In this document: in pieces, positions 24,971 through 33,164 of the stretch
Layout: each line of letters starts with the position of its first letter
Numbering within the stretch: position 1 is the first letter of the stretch
NCBI RefSeq assembly: GCF_900199435.1
Contig: NZ_OAML01000003.1
Location: 1,505,166-1,569,165 of the forward strand
Length of the DNA stretch: 64,000 nt
Direction of reading: 5' to 3'
DNA from: Pygmaiobacter massiliensis
GTDB lineage: Bacteria; Bacillota; Clostridia; Oscillospirales; Ruminococcaceae
Notes under the pieces: model-generated
The model's input: only the letters and a program-made list of their open reading frames with translations
What the model was told of the DNA's origin: nothing
Databases searched by the model: none
Made by a program: the position numbers and the translations under genes

Positions 24971-25753
24971 ATGACAACAACAGCCTTAAAGCTGCTTGCA
25001 CTGGCCCTAATGTTTTGCGACCATATTTATGAGTTCATTGGTGGCGCACCTATTTGGCTTACCTGGCTGGGGCGTCTTTCGGCATCGCTGTTTTTGTTTT
25101 GTATGGTGTGGGGGGTGCATTACACCCATGACCGCAAGCACTACTTAAAAGGCCTTTATTTTTGGGGCGTTTTTATGGCAGTGGGAGATTTACTTTTGGC
25201 GTGGCTTTTACCAGGTGCAAAGACGGCCCCCATGAACAATATTTTTGTGACGTTTTTGCTGGTTGGCATGGTCATTACAATTATCGAAGGATTCCGCGGA
25301 AAGGGCGACCGCAGTGAGGCAAAAAAACTTTTATGGCTGTTGATTTTGGCACAGGTAGCAAGCATTGTGCTGGTACCCATGGCCATATTAGGTTTGCCGC
25401 AAATCGAGAACGCCTTTGTTCTGCCAGCTTCGGTTTTCCCCAGCCTGCTGTTCTGCGAAGGTGGGCCGATTTGGATTTTACTCGGCCTTATGCTTTATTA
25501 CACCAAAGAAAACAAGCGGTCGCTGGCGATAAGCTATCTTGCTTTTTCGCTGCTGGTGATGGCGATGGGTGGATTTGGAACACTGCAGAATCTGTTTTAC
25601 CAAAATTACCAGTGGCTTATGGCGCTTTCGCTGCCGTTTATGCTATGCTATAACGGAGAAAAAGGCAGAGGGCTGAAACGTTTGTTTTATGTGTTTTATC
25701 CCGCCCACGTTTTCACCCTTTGCTGGCTGGGCTCTTTTGTTGCGTTTGGCTAA
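24971..25753 (+). CDS. TraX family membrane protein
   Basis: The 260-residue integral membrane protein has about eight hydrophobic segments. LKLLALALMFCDHIYEF at the N-terminus and the late YVFYPAHVF motif (as FYVFYPAHVFTLCWLG) are diagnostic of the TraX/acyltransferase-like family. The plasmid F member acetylates pilin; chromosomal members in Firmicutes have no proven role. Surface glycan or protein acylation is a reasonable guess. ATG 24971 is preceded by AAAGAAAGGTG. No neighbouring conjugation genes are visible, so a plasmid origin is not supported. Confidence 0.8.
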   Translation: MTTTALKLLALALMFCDHIYEFIGGAPIWLTWLGRLSASLFLFCMVWGVHYTHDRKHYLKGLYFWGVFMAVGDLLLAWLLPGAKTAPMNNIFVTFLLVGMVITIIEGFRGKGDRSEAKKLLWLLILAQVASIVLVPMAILGLPQIENAFVLPASVFPSLLFCEGGPIWILLGLMLYYTKENKRSLAISYLAFSLLVMAMGGFGTLQNLFYQNYQWLMALSLPFMLCYNGEKGRGLKRLFYVFYPAHVFTLCWLGSFVAFG

Positions 25754-25788
25754 GCAGCTAAGTATACTTTTACAATTACATAAAATAG

Positions 25789-25823
25789 AAAAGCCTCGAC
25801 GTGCATTGCTGCACGCGAGGCTT
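25789..25823. terminator. Terminator after the TraX gene
   Basis: AAAGCCTCG plus GTGCA pair with TGCAC plus CGAGGCTTT, with a small internal mismatch, followed by a T-run. It could work in both directions between convergent genes. Confidence 0.85.
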
Positions 25824-25916
25824 TTTTATGTGAAAACGCTGAGCATTAGCTGCTGAGAAACTTACAGATAAAGCAGCGTTTCCCGCAAAGGAAAAGGCAT
25901 GAAGCCTAACAAAGAG

Positions 25917-26537
25917 TTACCATTTGGTTTTGGTTTCGATAACCTTACCAGCAATATAAAGCTGCGCTAAATCGTCGCCCACCAGCACCAAAGGCTGATA
26001 ATCAGGGTTAAAAGGTTGCAGCACCACTGCATTGCCGCGGCGAATAAATTTTTTTAAGGTGCCTTCGCCATCCTCGCCAAACACCATGACGCCGAGGTCG
26101 CCATCTTCCAGCGTGTTTTGCTTGTGTACCAGCGCAAGGTCGCCGTCTTGAATGCGGGGCTCCATGCTGTTGCCTTTGACCAATAAATAAAAATAATTTT
26201 GAGGGTCTTTTACCCGAGCATACTCTACGCCGCAGTCTTCCTCCAGCGCTAGTGCGCCGTAGCCAGCACGCACGGTACCAATCACTGGGATGGGATGTTC
26301 GCCAGCGGCAGTGTAGGGCAAAATCGGCGCGGGGCGTGCCGTGTCGCTGCGGTCCAAAAGATAATCTACAGTAGTATCAAAAAAATCTGCCAGGCGCCGT
26401 AAAGTATCCGGGTCTGGCTGGCTGCGGCCAGTCTCCCATTTGCCGACAGCTTGCTGCGTTAAATTAAGTTCTTTTGCCAAAGCGACCTGACTAAGGCCAC
26501 GTGCACGGCGTAATTCTTTTAAACGCTGGTGAAACAC
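25917..26537 (-). CDS. XRE-type repressor with S24 (LexA/CI-like) self-cleavage domain
   Basis: The 206-residue regulator has an N-terminal helix-turn-helix (LSQVALAKELNLTQQAVGKW, residues about 15-34) and a C-terminal S24 peptidase domain. The likely cleavage site is the Ala-Gly in TVRAGYGAL, the catalytic serine is in VKGNSMEPRIQDGD, and the general-base lysine in GTLKKFIRR. This resembles LexA, phage CI and HdiR proteins, which lose repression after RecA-stimulated autocleavage. It starts at GTG 26537 with AAAGGAGG 7 bases upstream. It is divergent from a DNA-repair-like operon, and the shared region contains several GTTGT/ACAAC half-sites, so autoregulation and control of the neighbour are likely. 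Confidence 0.85.
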   Translation of the reverse strand: MFHQRLKELRRARGLSQVALAKELNLTQQAVGKWETGRSQPDPDTLRRLADFFDTTVDYLLDRSDTARPAPILPYTAAGEHPIPVIGTVRAGYGALALEEDCGVEYARVKDPQNYFYLLVKGNSMEPRIQDGDLALVHKQNTLEDGDLGVMVFGEDGEGTLKKFIRRGNAVVLQPFNPDYQPLVLVGDDLAQLYIAGKVIETKTKW

Positions 26538-26565
26538 AGAAACGCCTCCTTTAAGGAAATCCTTA

Positions 26566-26587
26566 GTTGTTACCTATATTATACAAC
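26566..26587. promoter_or_regulatory. Operator-like repeat over the repressor's own promoter
   Basis: GTTGT (26566-26570) and ACAAC (26583-26587) flank a 12-base spacer. On the minus strand TATAAT at 26578-26583 is the likely -10 of the repressor gene, so binding here would give autoregulation. Confidence 0.5.
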
Positions 26588-26623
26588 CAACAAGTGTAAA
26601 AGTAAACGTAAAAAGTAAAAATA

Positions 26624-26665
26624 GTTGTAAAAGTTGTTGACAACAACCATGAGTTGTATTATTAT
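26624..26665 (+). promoter_or_regulatory. Promoter and overlapping S24-repressor operators for the DNA-repair-like operon
   Basis: The promoter is TTGACA (26637-26642), a 17-base spacer and TATTAT (26660-26665). GTTGTTGACAACAAC (26633-26647) is a 15-base near-perfect palindrome covering the -35. Further GTTGT half-sites are at 26624-26628 and 26653-26657, the latter forming ACAAC-N5-GTTGT with 26643-26647. Confidence 0.7.
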
Positions 26666-26707
26666 GATGGTAAGAAACAACAGGACTAGTAAAGTGAGGA
26701 AATTCTT

Positions 26708-26959
26708 ATGAAACATTCCTTTTTTGTAAATTTTTTGGGACTTTTATTTATTGTGTTGGGTTTTACCGCTTTAGGGAGTGTAGACCTTGCGGTAAGTGCC
26801 AGCTTAGTAAATATTTTTGTGGCAGGCTTTTTATTTATAACAGCTGGAGCGCTACTTTCAGTAGGTCTTTCGCCTGCTAAAAAACGTCGGGTACGGCATA
26901 GTGTGCCCCGTGCTACTGCACAGCCACAAAATGCGGTGGTATTCCGGCGCGCGGCGTAA
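26708..26959 (+). CDS. Small two-helix membrane protein, first gene of the S24-controlled operon
   Basis: The 83-residue protein has two hydrophobic helices (roughly residues 6-24 and 31-53) and a basic, disordered C-terminus (KKRRVRHSVPRATAQ). It matches no family I recognise. Start ATG 26708 follows AGTGAGGA. It sits directly under the predicted repressed promoter, 36 bases before the radical SAM gene. In other bacteria small membrane proteins in SOS operons can delay division (for example YneA or SidA); an analogous role here is only a hypothesis, with no sequence similarity to support it. Confidence 0.6.
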   Translation: MKHSFFVNFLGLLFIVLGFTALGSVDLAVSASLVNIFVAGFLFITAGALLSVGLSPAKKRRVRHSVPRATAQPQNAVVFRRAA

Positions 26960-26995
26960 CTTACAAATACAACCAGAGGGGTAGGAGTAAAGAAG

Positions 26996-28294
26996 ATGGA
27001 TTTGATGGAAAAACTGACAATCCTCACAGACTCTGCAAAATACGATGTGGCTTGCACTTCCTCTGGCTCCAATACGCCAAACCCAGTCGGTATGGGGATT
27101 GGCAGCACGGTCAACTGCGGCATTTGCCATACATTTTCAGCAGATGGACGGTGCGTTTCACTGCTGAAAGTATTAATGACCAATCGCTGTGCTTACGACT
27201 GCGCCTACTGTGTCAACCGGCGCAGCAACGATGTACCGCGCGCATCATTCACCCCAGATGAATTGGCGCAATTAACGATGGACTTCTACCGCCGCAATTA
27301 TATTGAAGGGCTGTTCCTTTCGAGCGGGGTAGGAAGAAACCCGGATTATGCTACCGAGCAGATTATTAAAACGCTCGAATTGCTACGTGGCCCGTATCAT
27401 TTTACGGGCTATATTCATGCCAAAGCAATCCCGGGGGCAGATCCAGTGCTCATTGACCGACTAGGCCGGCTGGCCAATCGGCTGTCAGTTAATATTGAGT
27501 TGCCATCTGGAGAAAGCCTTGCAAAATTAGCCCCAAACAAAACTAAACAAGCAATTTTAACACCGATGAAAAGCATACAAAGCGCAATTGCAGAGAGCAA
27601 AAGCGGGCTTGTGAAATATAAGCATGCAGAAAAATTTGCGCCTGCGGGGCAAAGCACCCAAATGATTATCGGTGCAAGCCCGGAAACTGATTATCAGATT
27701 TTGCACTTGACTGAGGGGCTATATAAAAAGTTTAGCCTAAAGCGGGTGTTCTTTTCTGCGTATATTCCGGTTGCAGAAAGCAGACTGCTGCCGAGCCTGG
27801 ATACGAAGCCCCCGCTGTTGCGGGAACACCGGCTTTACCAGGCAGATTGGCTACTGCGGTATTATCATTTTGAGGCAGACGAAATTCTAGATGCAGAAAA
27901 TCAGGACTTTAATCCGTTTTTAGACCCCAAGTGCAACTGGGCCATCAACCACATGGAGCAGTTTCCCGTAGAAGTAAACACCGCGAGCCAGGAAACATTG
28001 CTGCGTGTGCCGGGCATTGGCCCGTTAAGTGCAAAACGAATTATGATGGCGCGTCGCAGCCGAAAACTGGATTTTGATGCGTTGCGGCGCATTGGTGTAG
28101 TACTCAAACGTGCCCAATATTTCATTACCTGTAATGGGCGAATGGAGCACGGTTTAATTGTGACGCCGGAAGCAACGCTGCGTGCGCTGGTAGACCGGCA
28201 CCCGATTGCTGAGGCGCAGCAAATGTCGTTGTTTGATTTGCCCGCTGAAATTGCACAGAAGGAGGCCATTGCGTGCTTGTCCCGCAAGATGTAA
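26996..28294 (+). CDS. Radical SAM protein with helix-hairpin-helix, putative DNA modification/repair
   Basis: The 432-residue protein has the radical SAM cluster motif as CAYDCAYCVNR (CxxxCxxC), preceded by an extra cysteine segment NCGICHTF. The barrel region includes LFLSSGVGRNPDYATEQI and SVNIELPSGESL. A C-terminal helix-hairpin-helix DNA-binding element (VNTASQETLLRVPGIGPLSAKRI) follows. This is the arrangement of the putative DNA modification/repair radical SAM family linked to uracil-DNA glycosylases. ATG 26996 follows GGAG. The next gene overlaps by 22 bases and is the usual partner family, supporting a shared pathway. The chemistry on DNA is unknown. Confidence 0.85.
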   Translation: MDLMEKLTILTDSAKYDVACTSSGSNTPNPVGMGIGSTVNCGICHTFSADGRCVSLLKVLMTNRCAYDCAYCVNRRSNDVPRASFTPDELAQLTMDFYRRNYIEGLFLSSGVGRNPDYATEQIIKTLELLRGPYHFTGYIHAKAIPGADPVLIDRLGRLANRLSVNIELPSGESLAKLAPNKTKQAILTPMKSIQSAIAESKSGLVKYKHAEKFAPAGQSTQMIIGASPETDYQILHLTEGLYKKFSLKRVFFSAYIPVAESRLLPSLDTKPPLLREHRLYQADWLLRYYHFEADEILDAENQDFNPFLDPKCNWAINHMEQFPVEVNTASQETLLRVPGIGPLSAKRIMMARRSRKLDFDALRRIGVVLKRAQYFITCNGRMEHGLIVTPEATLRALVDRHPIAEAQQMSLFDLPAEIAQKEAIACLSRKM

Positions 28295-29082
28295 TTTACC
28301 TTTATGATGGAAGCTATGACGGCGCACTTTGCTGTGTTTTTGAAGCTTTCCGCGCTCACGAAAGGCCGCGGGAAATCTGGACAGAGGACACTGCGCAGCC
28401 CTCGCTTTGCCAAACAAAACAAATTTGGACAGACACGGAGAAGGCGAATCGCGTGGCAGCAGTGCTTCGGCCTAAAATTTCTGCGCGAGCAGAAGAAACT
28501 GTAGCATCACTTTATTGGTGTGCGGTGCCGCAAAAAGAGCTTTTGATGCTGGATTTTATAGCCCTTGGCTTAAAAGAGGGGCGCCGTGTCACTACGATGC
28601 TCGGCGACCCTGTTATAGCAGCCGTGGCAGATGCCGTGAAGCATCTTTATAAGGAAGCGCACAATTATAAGGGATTTGTGCGCTTTTCTGTCCACGATAA
28701 TGCGCTGGCGGCGGTGATAGAGCCGAAAAACTATGTATTGCCTTTGCTGCGCAGCCATTTTTGTGCCCGTTATCGCAACGAAACATTTCTGCTTTATGAT
28801 AAAACCCACGGGGCTGCACTGGTTTACCATCACGGGAAATCTGAGGTGTTGCCGATAGAGGAGCTAGAGCTGCCTGTGCCAGATGCAGCCGAGCAGGAAG
28901 TGCGGGCGCTTTATCGGCAATTTTTTCGTACAATTGCAATCGAAGCGCGCGAGAATCCGCGTTGCCAGATGAACCATGTACCAAAACGTTATTGGAGCCA
29001 GATGTTAGAACTGCAAGAGGACGAAGCCTTACTGGGCGCGCCCAAAGAGCCGAAACAATTGAAGCAGAGGGCGCCGCAATGA
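28273..29082 (+). CDS. Partner DNA-metabolism protein of the radical SAM enzyme (DUF4130-like)
   Basis: The 269-residue protein begins VPQDVIYLYDGSYDGALCCV and contains RFSVHDNALAAVIEPKNYVLPLL and HFCARYRNETFLLYDKTH. These are typical of the probable DNA metabolism family genetically linked to the preceding radical SAM protein. The C-terminal part (NPRCQMNHVPKRYW) is also conserved in the family and keeps a PKRYW motif seen in UDG-linked proteins. The start is GTG 28273, with GGAGG 7 bases upstream and a 22-base overlap with the radical SAM gene. It presumably acts with that protein on damaged DNA. The biochemical activity has not been established to my knowledge. Confidence 0.8.
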   Translation: MLVPQDVIYLYDGSYDGALCCVFEAFRAHERPREIWTEDTAQPSLCQTKQIWTDTEKANRVAAVLRPKISARAEETVASLYWCAVPQKELLMLDFIALGLKEGRRVTTMLGDPVIAAVADAVKHLYKEAHNYKGFVRFSVHDNALAAVIEPKNYVLPLLRSHFCARYRNETFLLYDKTHGAALVYHHGKSEVLPIEELELPVPDAAEQEVRALYRQFFRTIAIEARENPRCQMNHVPKRYWSQMLELQEDEALLGAPKEPKQLKQRAPQ

Positions 29083-29258
29083 ACCAAAAAGAGAAAGCCA
29101 AAATGCAAGCTATAACACGGCTTTATAAGCTGGCTGCAAAATTAATGCTGGTTTGTGCGGCGCGGCAAAATGCCGGGCGAAGTTTGCAACATCTGGAAAT
29201 TGAGCGGCAACTTGCAGAAATAGAACAAGCTTGCACAGAGCTGCGTAAATTGGTTTAA
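29079..29258 (+). CDS. 59-residue protein, third repair-operon partner
   Basis: The frame starts at ATG 29079 and overlaps the previous stop by 4 bases (ATGA), so translation is coupled. The 59 residues are basic at the start (MNQKEKAKMQAITRLYKLAA) and strongly helical with heptad-like leucines (LQHLEIERQLAEIEQACTEL), suggesting a helical bundle or coiled coil. There is no membrane helix. No family recognised. Coupling implies it works with the radical SAM pair. After it, 29259-29403 holds no gene or terminator that I can see. Confidence 0.6.
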   Translation: MNQKEKAKMQAITRLYKLAAKLMLVCAARQNAGRSLQHLEIERQLAEIEQACTELRKLV

Positions 29259-29403
29259 ACGAATAAGATAGCAAAAAAACCCATACGGTTAACCTCTGCT
29301 TCGAGTTTCTTGCTGTACAAGCACCCAAAGTAAAGGTGTCGTAAGGGGTCTTCGTTTTTCATCATGCGGTGTCAAGAAACAGCTTTATAAAGGAGGATAC
29401 AAG

Positions 29404-30600
29404 TTAATCTTCCACCAGCAGGTTTTCAGCGGTAAGCAGGTGCCGGTAGGTTACATCGATAGCCAGCGCACCGAGCGGCGCAGTGAGCAGGATGGAAAGA
29501 ACGGCAGCCGTTAACACCATGGCGCCACAGCTCAGCCCCATCGCCAGAGGCAGGCCGCCGATTGCAGCTTGTACCGTGGCTTTTGGCATATAGGCGAGCA
29601 CTACGAAAAAGCGCTCTTTCCATTGCAGGCGGCTGCCGCTAAGCGCTACCAGTACGCCTACACCCCGAAAGCACAATGCCCCGAAAATGACAGCCAGTAT
29701 TTGCAGCCCTGAAGAATAAATATAAGTAGGATCTACCGTGGCACCAACTAACACGAAAAGCAGAACCTCTGCTGCAACCCAGAGCTTTGCGTATTTGGCA
29801 CCCATCCGCTGGGCAACTTCAGGTCGGCAACGCAGCAAACCAATGCCGCAGCACATCACAGCAAGCAGACCCGAAAAAGGAATACGTCCGGTGAAAGCTG
29901 TTTCCAGTGTTATGAGCAAGCCCGAGATGGCAAGTAAAATCAGTACCTTAATGGAATCGCGCAGATGCACTTTTTCAAAAAAGAAGGACAAAAGCCTGCC
30001 GGTAAGGAGGCCAACGAGCGCACCAAGCACAATGGATGCAGGAATTTGCAGCAGCTGCATAGGTGCAAATGAGCCGCCTTGTGCAACCCCGGTAAAGGCC
30101 GTAAATAGAACAATAACGAAAACATCGTCTACCGAAGCGCCTGCCATTACCATTTGTGGAATACCCCGCTTCGTGCCGTAACCCTGTTCCATCAACGAAA
30201 GCATTTTAGGGACGATAACAGCAGGAGAAACCGCCGCCAGCACGGTGCCAAGAATCGCAGCGTCAAGCAGGGAAAAGCCGAGCAGTAGTGGCGCCAGCAA
30301 TAAAACACCGACAATTTCAAAACAGGCGGGGACAAAACATAAAAGCAAAGCCGGTCGGCCATTGCGCCGCAGGTCGGCGAGGTCCAGTGAAAGCCCGGCG
30401 CGAGTCAGGATAATCAGCAGCGCAATGCGCCGCAGCTCTGCGGAAAGGCCAAGCAAGGACGGATCGAGTAAGTCTAAAACGAAGGGGCCGAGTAAGATGC
30501 CCGTAAAAAGCATACCCAGCAGAGATGGCAGCCGAAGCCGCCGGGCAATGCCGCCAAGGCTAAGGCCTACCAAAAAGACAAGCGAAAGACTGAAAATCAT
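29404..30600 (-). CDS. CPA-type cation:proton antiporter
   Basis: The 398-residue membrane protein has about twelve helices. LPSLLGMLFTGILLGPFVLD, LDAAILGTVLAAVSPAVIVP and VMAGASVDDVFVIVLFTAF are core motifs of the sodium/proton exchanger fold, the DD pair being expected in the ion site. It ends without the cytosolic TrkA domains found in Kef proteins, fitting an NhaP-like exchanger. ATG 30600 is preceded by AAAAGGAG on the minus strand. It is monocistronic; a terminator for the upstream operon lies before it. Na+ or K+ specificity cannot be told. Confidence 0.82.
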   Translation of the reverse strand: MIFSLSLVFLVGLSLGGIARRLRLPSLLGMLFTGILLGPFVLDLLDPSLLGLSAELRRIALLIILTRAGLSLDLADLRRNGRPALLLCFVPACFEIVGVLLLAPLLLGFSLLDAAILGTVLAAVSPAVIVPKMLSLMEQGYGTKRGIPQMVMAGASVDDVFVIVLFTAFTGVAQGGSFAPMQLLQIPASIVLGALVGLLTGRLLSFFFEKVHLRDSIKVLILLAISGLLITLETAFTGRIPFSGLLAVMCCGIGLLRCRPEVAQRMGAKYAKLWVAAEVLLFVLVGATVDPTYIYSSGLQILAVIFGALCFRGVGVLVALSGSRLQWKERFFVVLAYMPKATVQAAIGGLPLAMGLSCGAMVLTAAVLSILLTAPLGALAIDVTYRHLLTAENLLVED

Positions 30601-30640
30601 GAGAGTTCTCCTTTTTCTAAATGTTTATTTTGACGCAAAA

Positions 30641-30684
30641 ACAGCTGATGATTCCTGCGACAAAACGCAGAAGTCATCAGCTGT
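30641..30684 (-). terminator. Terminator of the DUF2975/DUF4173 operon
   Basis: ACAGCTGATGA (30641-30651) pairs with TCATCAGCTGT (30674-30684), with an inner CTGCG/CGCAG stem. On the minus strand it is followed by TTTTTG. Confidence 0.8.
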
Positions 30685-30772
30685 TTATTATTGTCAGCGG
30701 TTTTGGCAAAGCCAAGGGAGAACTTCATTCCCGGTTACAAAGTATAGCAACAAAGTGGCAAAAAAGCAAGGG

Positions 30773-32203
30773 CTAAATATAAAAAATGTCGAAAAAGATA
30801 GGGTCAAATCCGCGTCCGGCGTTATAAGCGTTGGAAATTTCTCGTAAATCTACCAGACAAAGCAATACAAAAATGACGGTAAAAAGAACAGCCGCAACCC
30901 CTACCAGATTGAAGGAGCGGTACTGCCAGACCAAAAGCAACACAAAAACAATAGCAAGGCCAACCATAAATAGTGTGGTGACAATGCGCTTAGGGGTTAA
31001 GCCATAGCTGTCGACATAAAGTAACATCTTGCTGAGGGCGGTTGCAATCAGAAAAAGAGTAAGTGTACCTAGTGCAAGGTTGCTTGCCTTCAGCAGTCGA
31101 GACTCTGAGCGTGGGCTGCGGCAAAGGGTATTGATGCCCCAAAGCAAAGCAAGGTTAAAGCAGGTCAGCTGGCAAAGCTCAAAAAAGCCGCGGCGGGCAT
31201 ATTCGGCATAGGTGAACTCGGCGGGGCGCACCCCAACGAAGGCAGAAAACAGGTAACCAGCCTGCAAAAGAATAAACAGCAGATAGAGTGCGCAGGCGGC
31301 GGCAACCACGACCAGCACGGTATTAAGCGGAAGGATACGAATTCTCTTTTCTGATTTTTGTAGAGTCTCAGCAGAAGCAAGGCCATCCGCCCGCCGCCTT
31401 GCTGCGCCATAGCAAAGGCCGAACAAGTAAGCTGAAACCGGCAAAGCAAGAATAAGCCGGATTTTTAATACCAGAAAATCACCGAAAAACAGGCTGGAAA
31501 GATGAAACCGAAAACCGGAAAGCAGTTCGCTAAACTGTGCATCGGCACGAGAGAGCAGAGGGATGATTACCCCGGCACAAAGAGCAAAAGCCAGGATAAT
31601 GCCAATGACGAGATCCATATGGTGTTTTTTCTTGCCACGCGAGCAAATTGCCTGAACAATGCAGCGCAAGCCGGCGAAAAAATTGCCGAACGGTAAAACA
31701 AACAGCCCGCGTACCATATCGAGTGCAATATAGTTGCCAGTTTTGCCACCTGTCAACACGCCGAAATAGCAAAGCACCCAATAAACAGCGAGAAGGGTAA
31801 GGCCGTAAAAGCGCAAAATAGCAAAACTGCCGTCAATTTCTACCAAGCGGCACGACAAGCCCACCAAAGCAGTCGCAGTAAGCCAAAACCAACTTTCTTT
31901 TGGTGGTTTCACGCCGCGTAACAGGCCATAACTGAGCACCGCCGTGATAAAAACCGCAGTGAAAAGCAGCCAGCCGCGCCAGAAATGACCGCTCGTTTGG
32001 GTAAGCACATAGATATAGCAGTACCCGACGCCAAAGAAAATCAGCGCAAACAGGGTATCAGTCGCATCGTATACAAACGGTCGACTCGGCTTTGGTGCAG
32101 GAGCAAAAGCCGTTGCATTGACACTTTTGTTTTCATTGTTTGTAATTTTGGGCGCACTTTCACAGGGCGGACAGCTGGTACCCACCGAAATTGGATTTTC
32201 CAT
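30773..32203 (-). CDS. DUF4173/DUF4153-type polytopic membrane protein
   Basis: The 476-residue protein has a soluble, Asn/Pro-rich N-terminus of about 45 residues, including the pair CPPC, and then about twelve hydrophobic segments. LLQAGYLFSAFVG, AEYARRGFFELCQLTCFN and VDSYGLTPKRIVTTLFM are characteristic of the DUF4173 family, frequent in Firmicutes next to HTH regulators and DUF2975 proteins. No transport or enzymatic role is known. It is the last gene of a three-gene operon, 12 bases after the regulator gene, with GGAG as ribosome site. Confidence 0.75.
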   Translation of the reverse strand: MENPISVGTSCPPCESAPKITNNENKSVNATAFAPAPKPSRPFVYDATDTLFALIFFGVGYCYIYVLTQTSGHFWRGWLLFTAVFITAVLSYGLLRGVKPPKESWFWLTATALVGLSCRLVEIDGSFAILRFYGLTLLAVYWVLCYFGVLTGGKTGNYIALDMVRGLFVLPFGNFFAGLRCIVQAICSRGKKKHHMDLVIGIILAFALCAGVIIPLLSRADAQFSELLSGFRFHLSSLFFGDFLVLKIRLILALPVSAYLFGLCYGAARRRADGLASAETLQKSEKRIRILPLNTVLVVVAAACALYLLFILLQAGYLFSAFVGVRPAEFTYAEYARRGFFELCQLTCFNLALLWGINTLCRSPRSESRLLKASNLALGTLTLFLIATALSKMLLYVDSYGLTPKRIVTTLFMVGLAIVFVLLLVWQYRSFNLVGVAAVLFTVIFVLLCLVDLREISNAYNAGRGFDPIFFDIFYI

Positions 32204-32215
32204 ACGAATTCTCCT

Positions 32216-32431
32216 TTATTCAGTTTTGTTGTCAGGTGTATATTGCAAAAGGTCTGCAGGCTGGCAATCCAAAGCGGCACAAAGTGCTTCTAGTGTAGAA
32301 AAGCGGATTGCTTTCGCCTTATTATTTTTTAAAATGGAGAGGTTGGCGGGGGTGATGCCAACACGTTCTGCCAGATCCCCGGCGCTGATTTTTCGACGCG
32401 CCATCATTACATCAAGGTTAACTAGAATCAT
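32216..32431 (-). CDS. Small Cro/CI-type HTH regulator (YozG-like)
   Basis: The 71-residue protein is a single helix-turn-helix domain: NLDVMMARRKISAGDLAERV, then GITPANLSILKNNKAKAIRF and TLEALCAALDCQPADLLQY. This is the YozG-like group that is almost always encoded beside DUF2975 proteins. It likely binds the palindromic region upstream of the operon (TTTATCGATAAA at 32960-32971). It lies 11 bases after the DUF2975 gene. Confidence 0.88.
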   Translation of the reverse strand: MILVNLDVMMARRKISAGDLAERVGITPANLSILKNNKAKAIRFSTLEALCAALDCQPADLLQYTPDNKTE

Positions 32432-32442
32432 TCCCGTACCCC

Positions 32443-32892
32443 CTATATGGTAAAGTCGTTTTCGTCTTTTAAAGCAACAGCCTGTTCAAAAACGTTTTTG
32501 ACGACCCGCAAAATCAGCGCCATAAAAGCACCGGCAGCAGCAAGAGCGAGAAATGGCATGTAATACAGCGTGCTGGCAAGGCATATCAATCCCGCCGCAA
32601 GGCAACACCACGAAAGCGCTCGCAGCCGCGCAACGTTTGCATGGGTAAAAACTTCGTTTTTGCGAATTTCGGCAAGCAGACCATGCAGATGCCACAGCGC
32701 CAAAGCCGCAGGCACTGCAACTGCGTATACCGTAACCAAAAAGAAAGAGAGCATCTGCTGTGGCACCATAAAACGAATTAAGGTAAACCTTTTAAACAGC
32801 CAGGGCGCACTGGCGCAAAGCCCCACCAAAATAACAGCAAAAAGCCGCACACAGAATAAAGAAAGCGTAATGCTTTTGTCTTTGTTCCACAT
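32443..32892 (-). CDS. DUF2975 family membrane protein
   Basis: The 149-residue protein has four hydrophobic segments (roughly residues 10-30, 45-70, 90-110, 112-132). The conserved stretch LLAEIRKNEVFTHANVARLR is the signature of the DUF2975 family. These proteins pair with a YozG-like HTH protein and are thought to form a membrane-linked regulatory unit. It is the first gene of the operon, starting at ATG 32892 with AGGAG upstream on the minus strand. The signal sensed is unknown. Confidence 0.85.
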   Translation of the reverse strand: MWNKDKSITLSLFCVRLFAVILVGLCASAPWLFKRFTLIRFMVPQQMLSFFLVTVYAVAVPAALALWHLHGLLAEIRKNEVFTHANVARLRALSWCCLAAGLICLASTLYYMPFLALAAAGAFMALILRVVKNVFEQAVALKDENDFTI

Positions 32893-32935
32893 TATAAATT
32901 CCTCCAGATGTTTTGTGTACTTGTATCATACACTA

Positions 32936-32981
32936 TTATTTATTGAAATGCAATATTTATTTATCGATAAACAATAAATAA
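32936..32981. promoter_or_regulatory. Nested palindromes upstream of the DUF2975 operon
   Basis: TTTATCGATAAA (32960-32971) is a perfect 12-base palindrome. TTATTTATTG (32936-32945) and CAATAAATAA (32972-32981) form a separate perfect 10-base inverted repeat around it. This is the expected place for binding of the YozG-like regulator at 32216-32431. Confidence 0.6.
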
Positions 32982-33033
32982 TTTTCGAATATCAATGCGT
33001 GAAATTGCTGATTAAGGGTGAAAGATACAAAAA

Positions 33034-33068
33034 GTGCTTTGCAGCATAGCAAATCCGCTGCAAAGCAC
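33034..33068 (-). terminator. Terminator of the GNAT gene at 33165-33854
   Basis: GTGCTTTGCAGC (33034-33045) pairs perfectly with GCTGCAAAGCAC (33057-33068); on the minus strand TTTTTG follows. It lies about 100 bases beyond the stop. Confidence 0.8.
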
Positions 33069-33164
33069 CTTAAGTTTTGATAGAAAAGTTCGTCCAGGCA
33101 ATCCATATCGTGGCTGGCATAGCGCAGACGCGTAAAACACGCTGAACGGAGCTAAGAAAACAGC

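Noticed and set aside
24971-25753. Conjugative plasmid remnant suggested by the TraX family name
   Set aside because: No other transfer genes, repeats or integrase are nearby; chromosomal TraX-like proteins are common.
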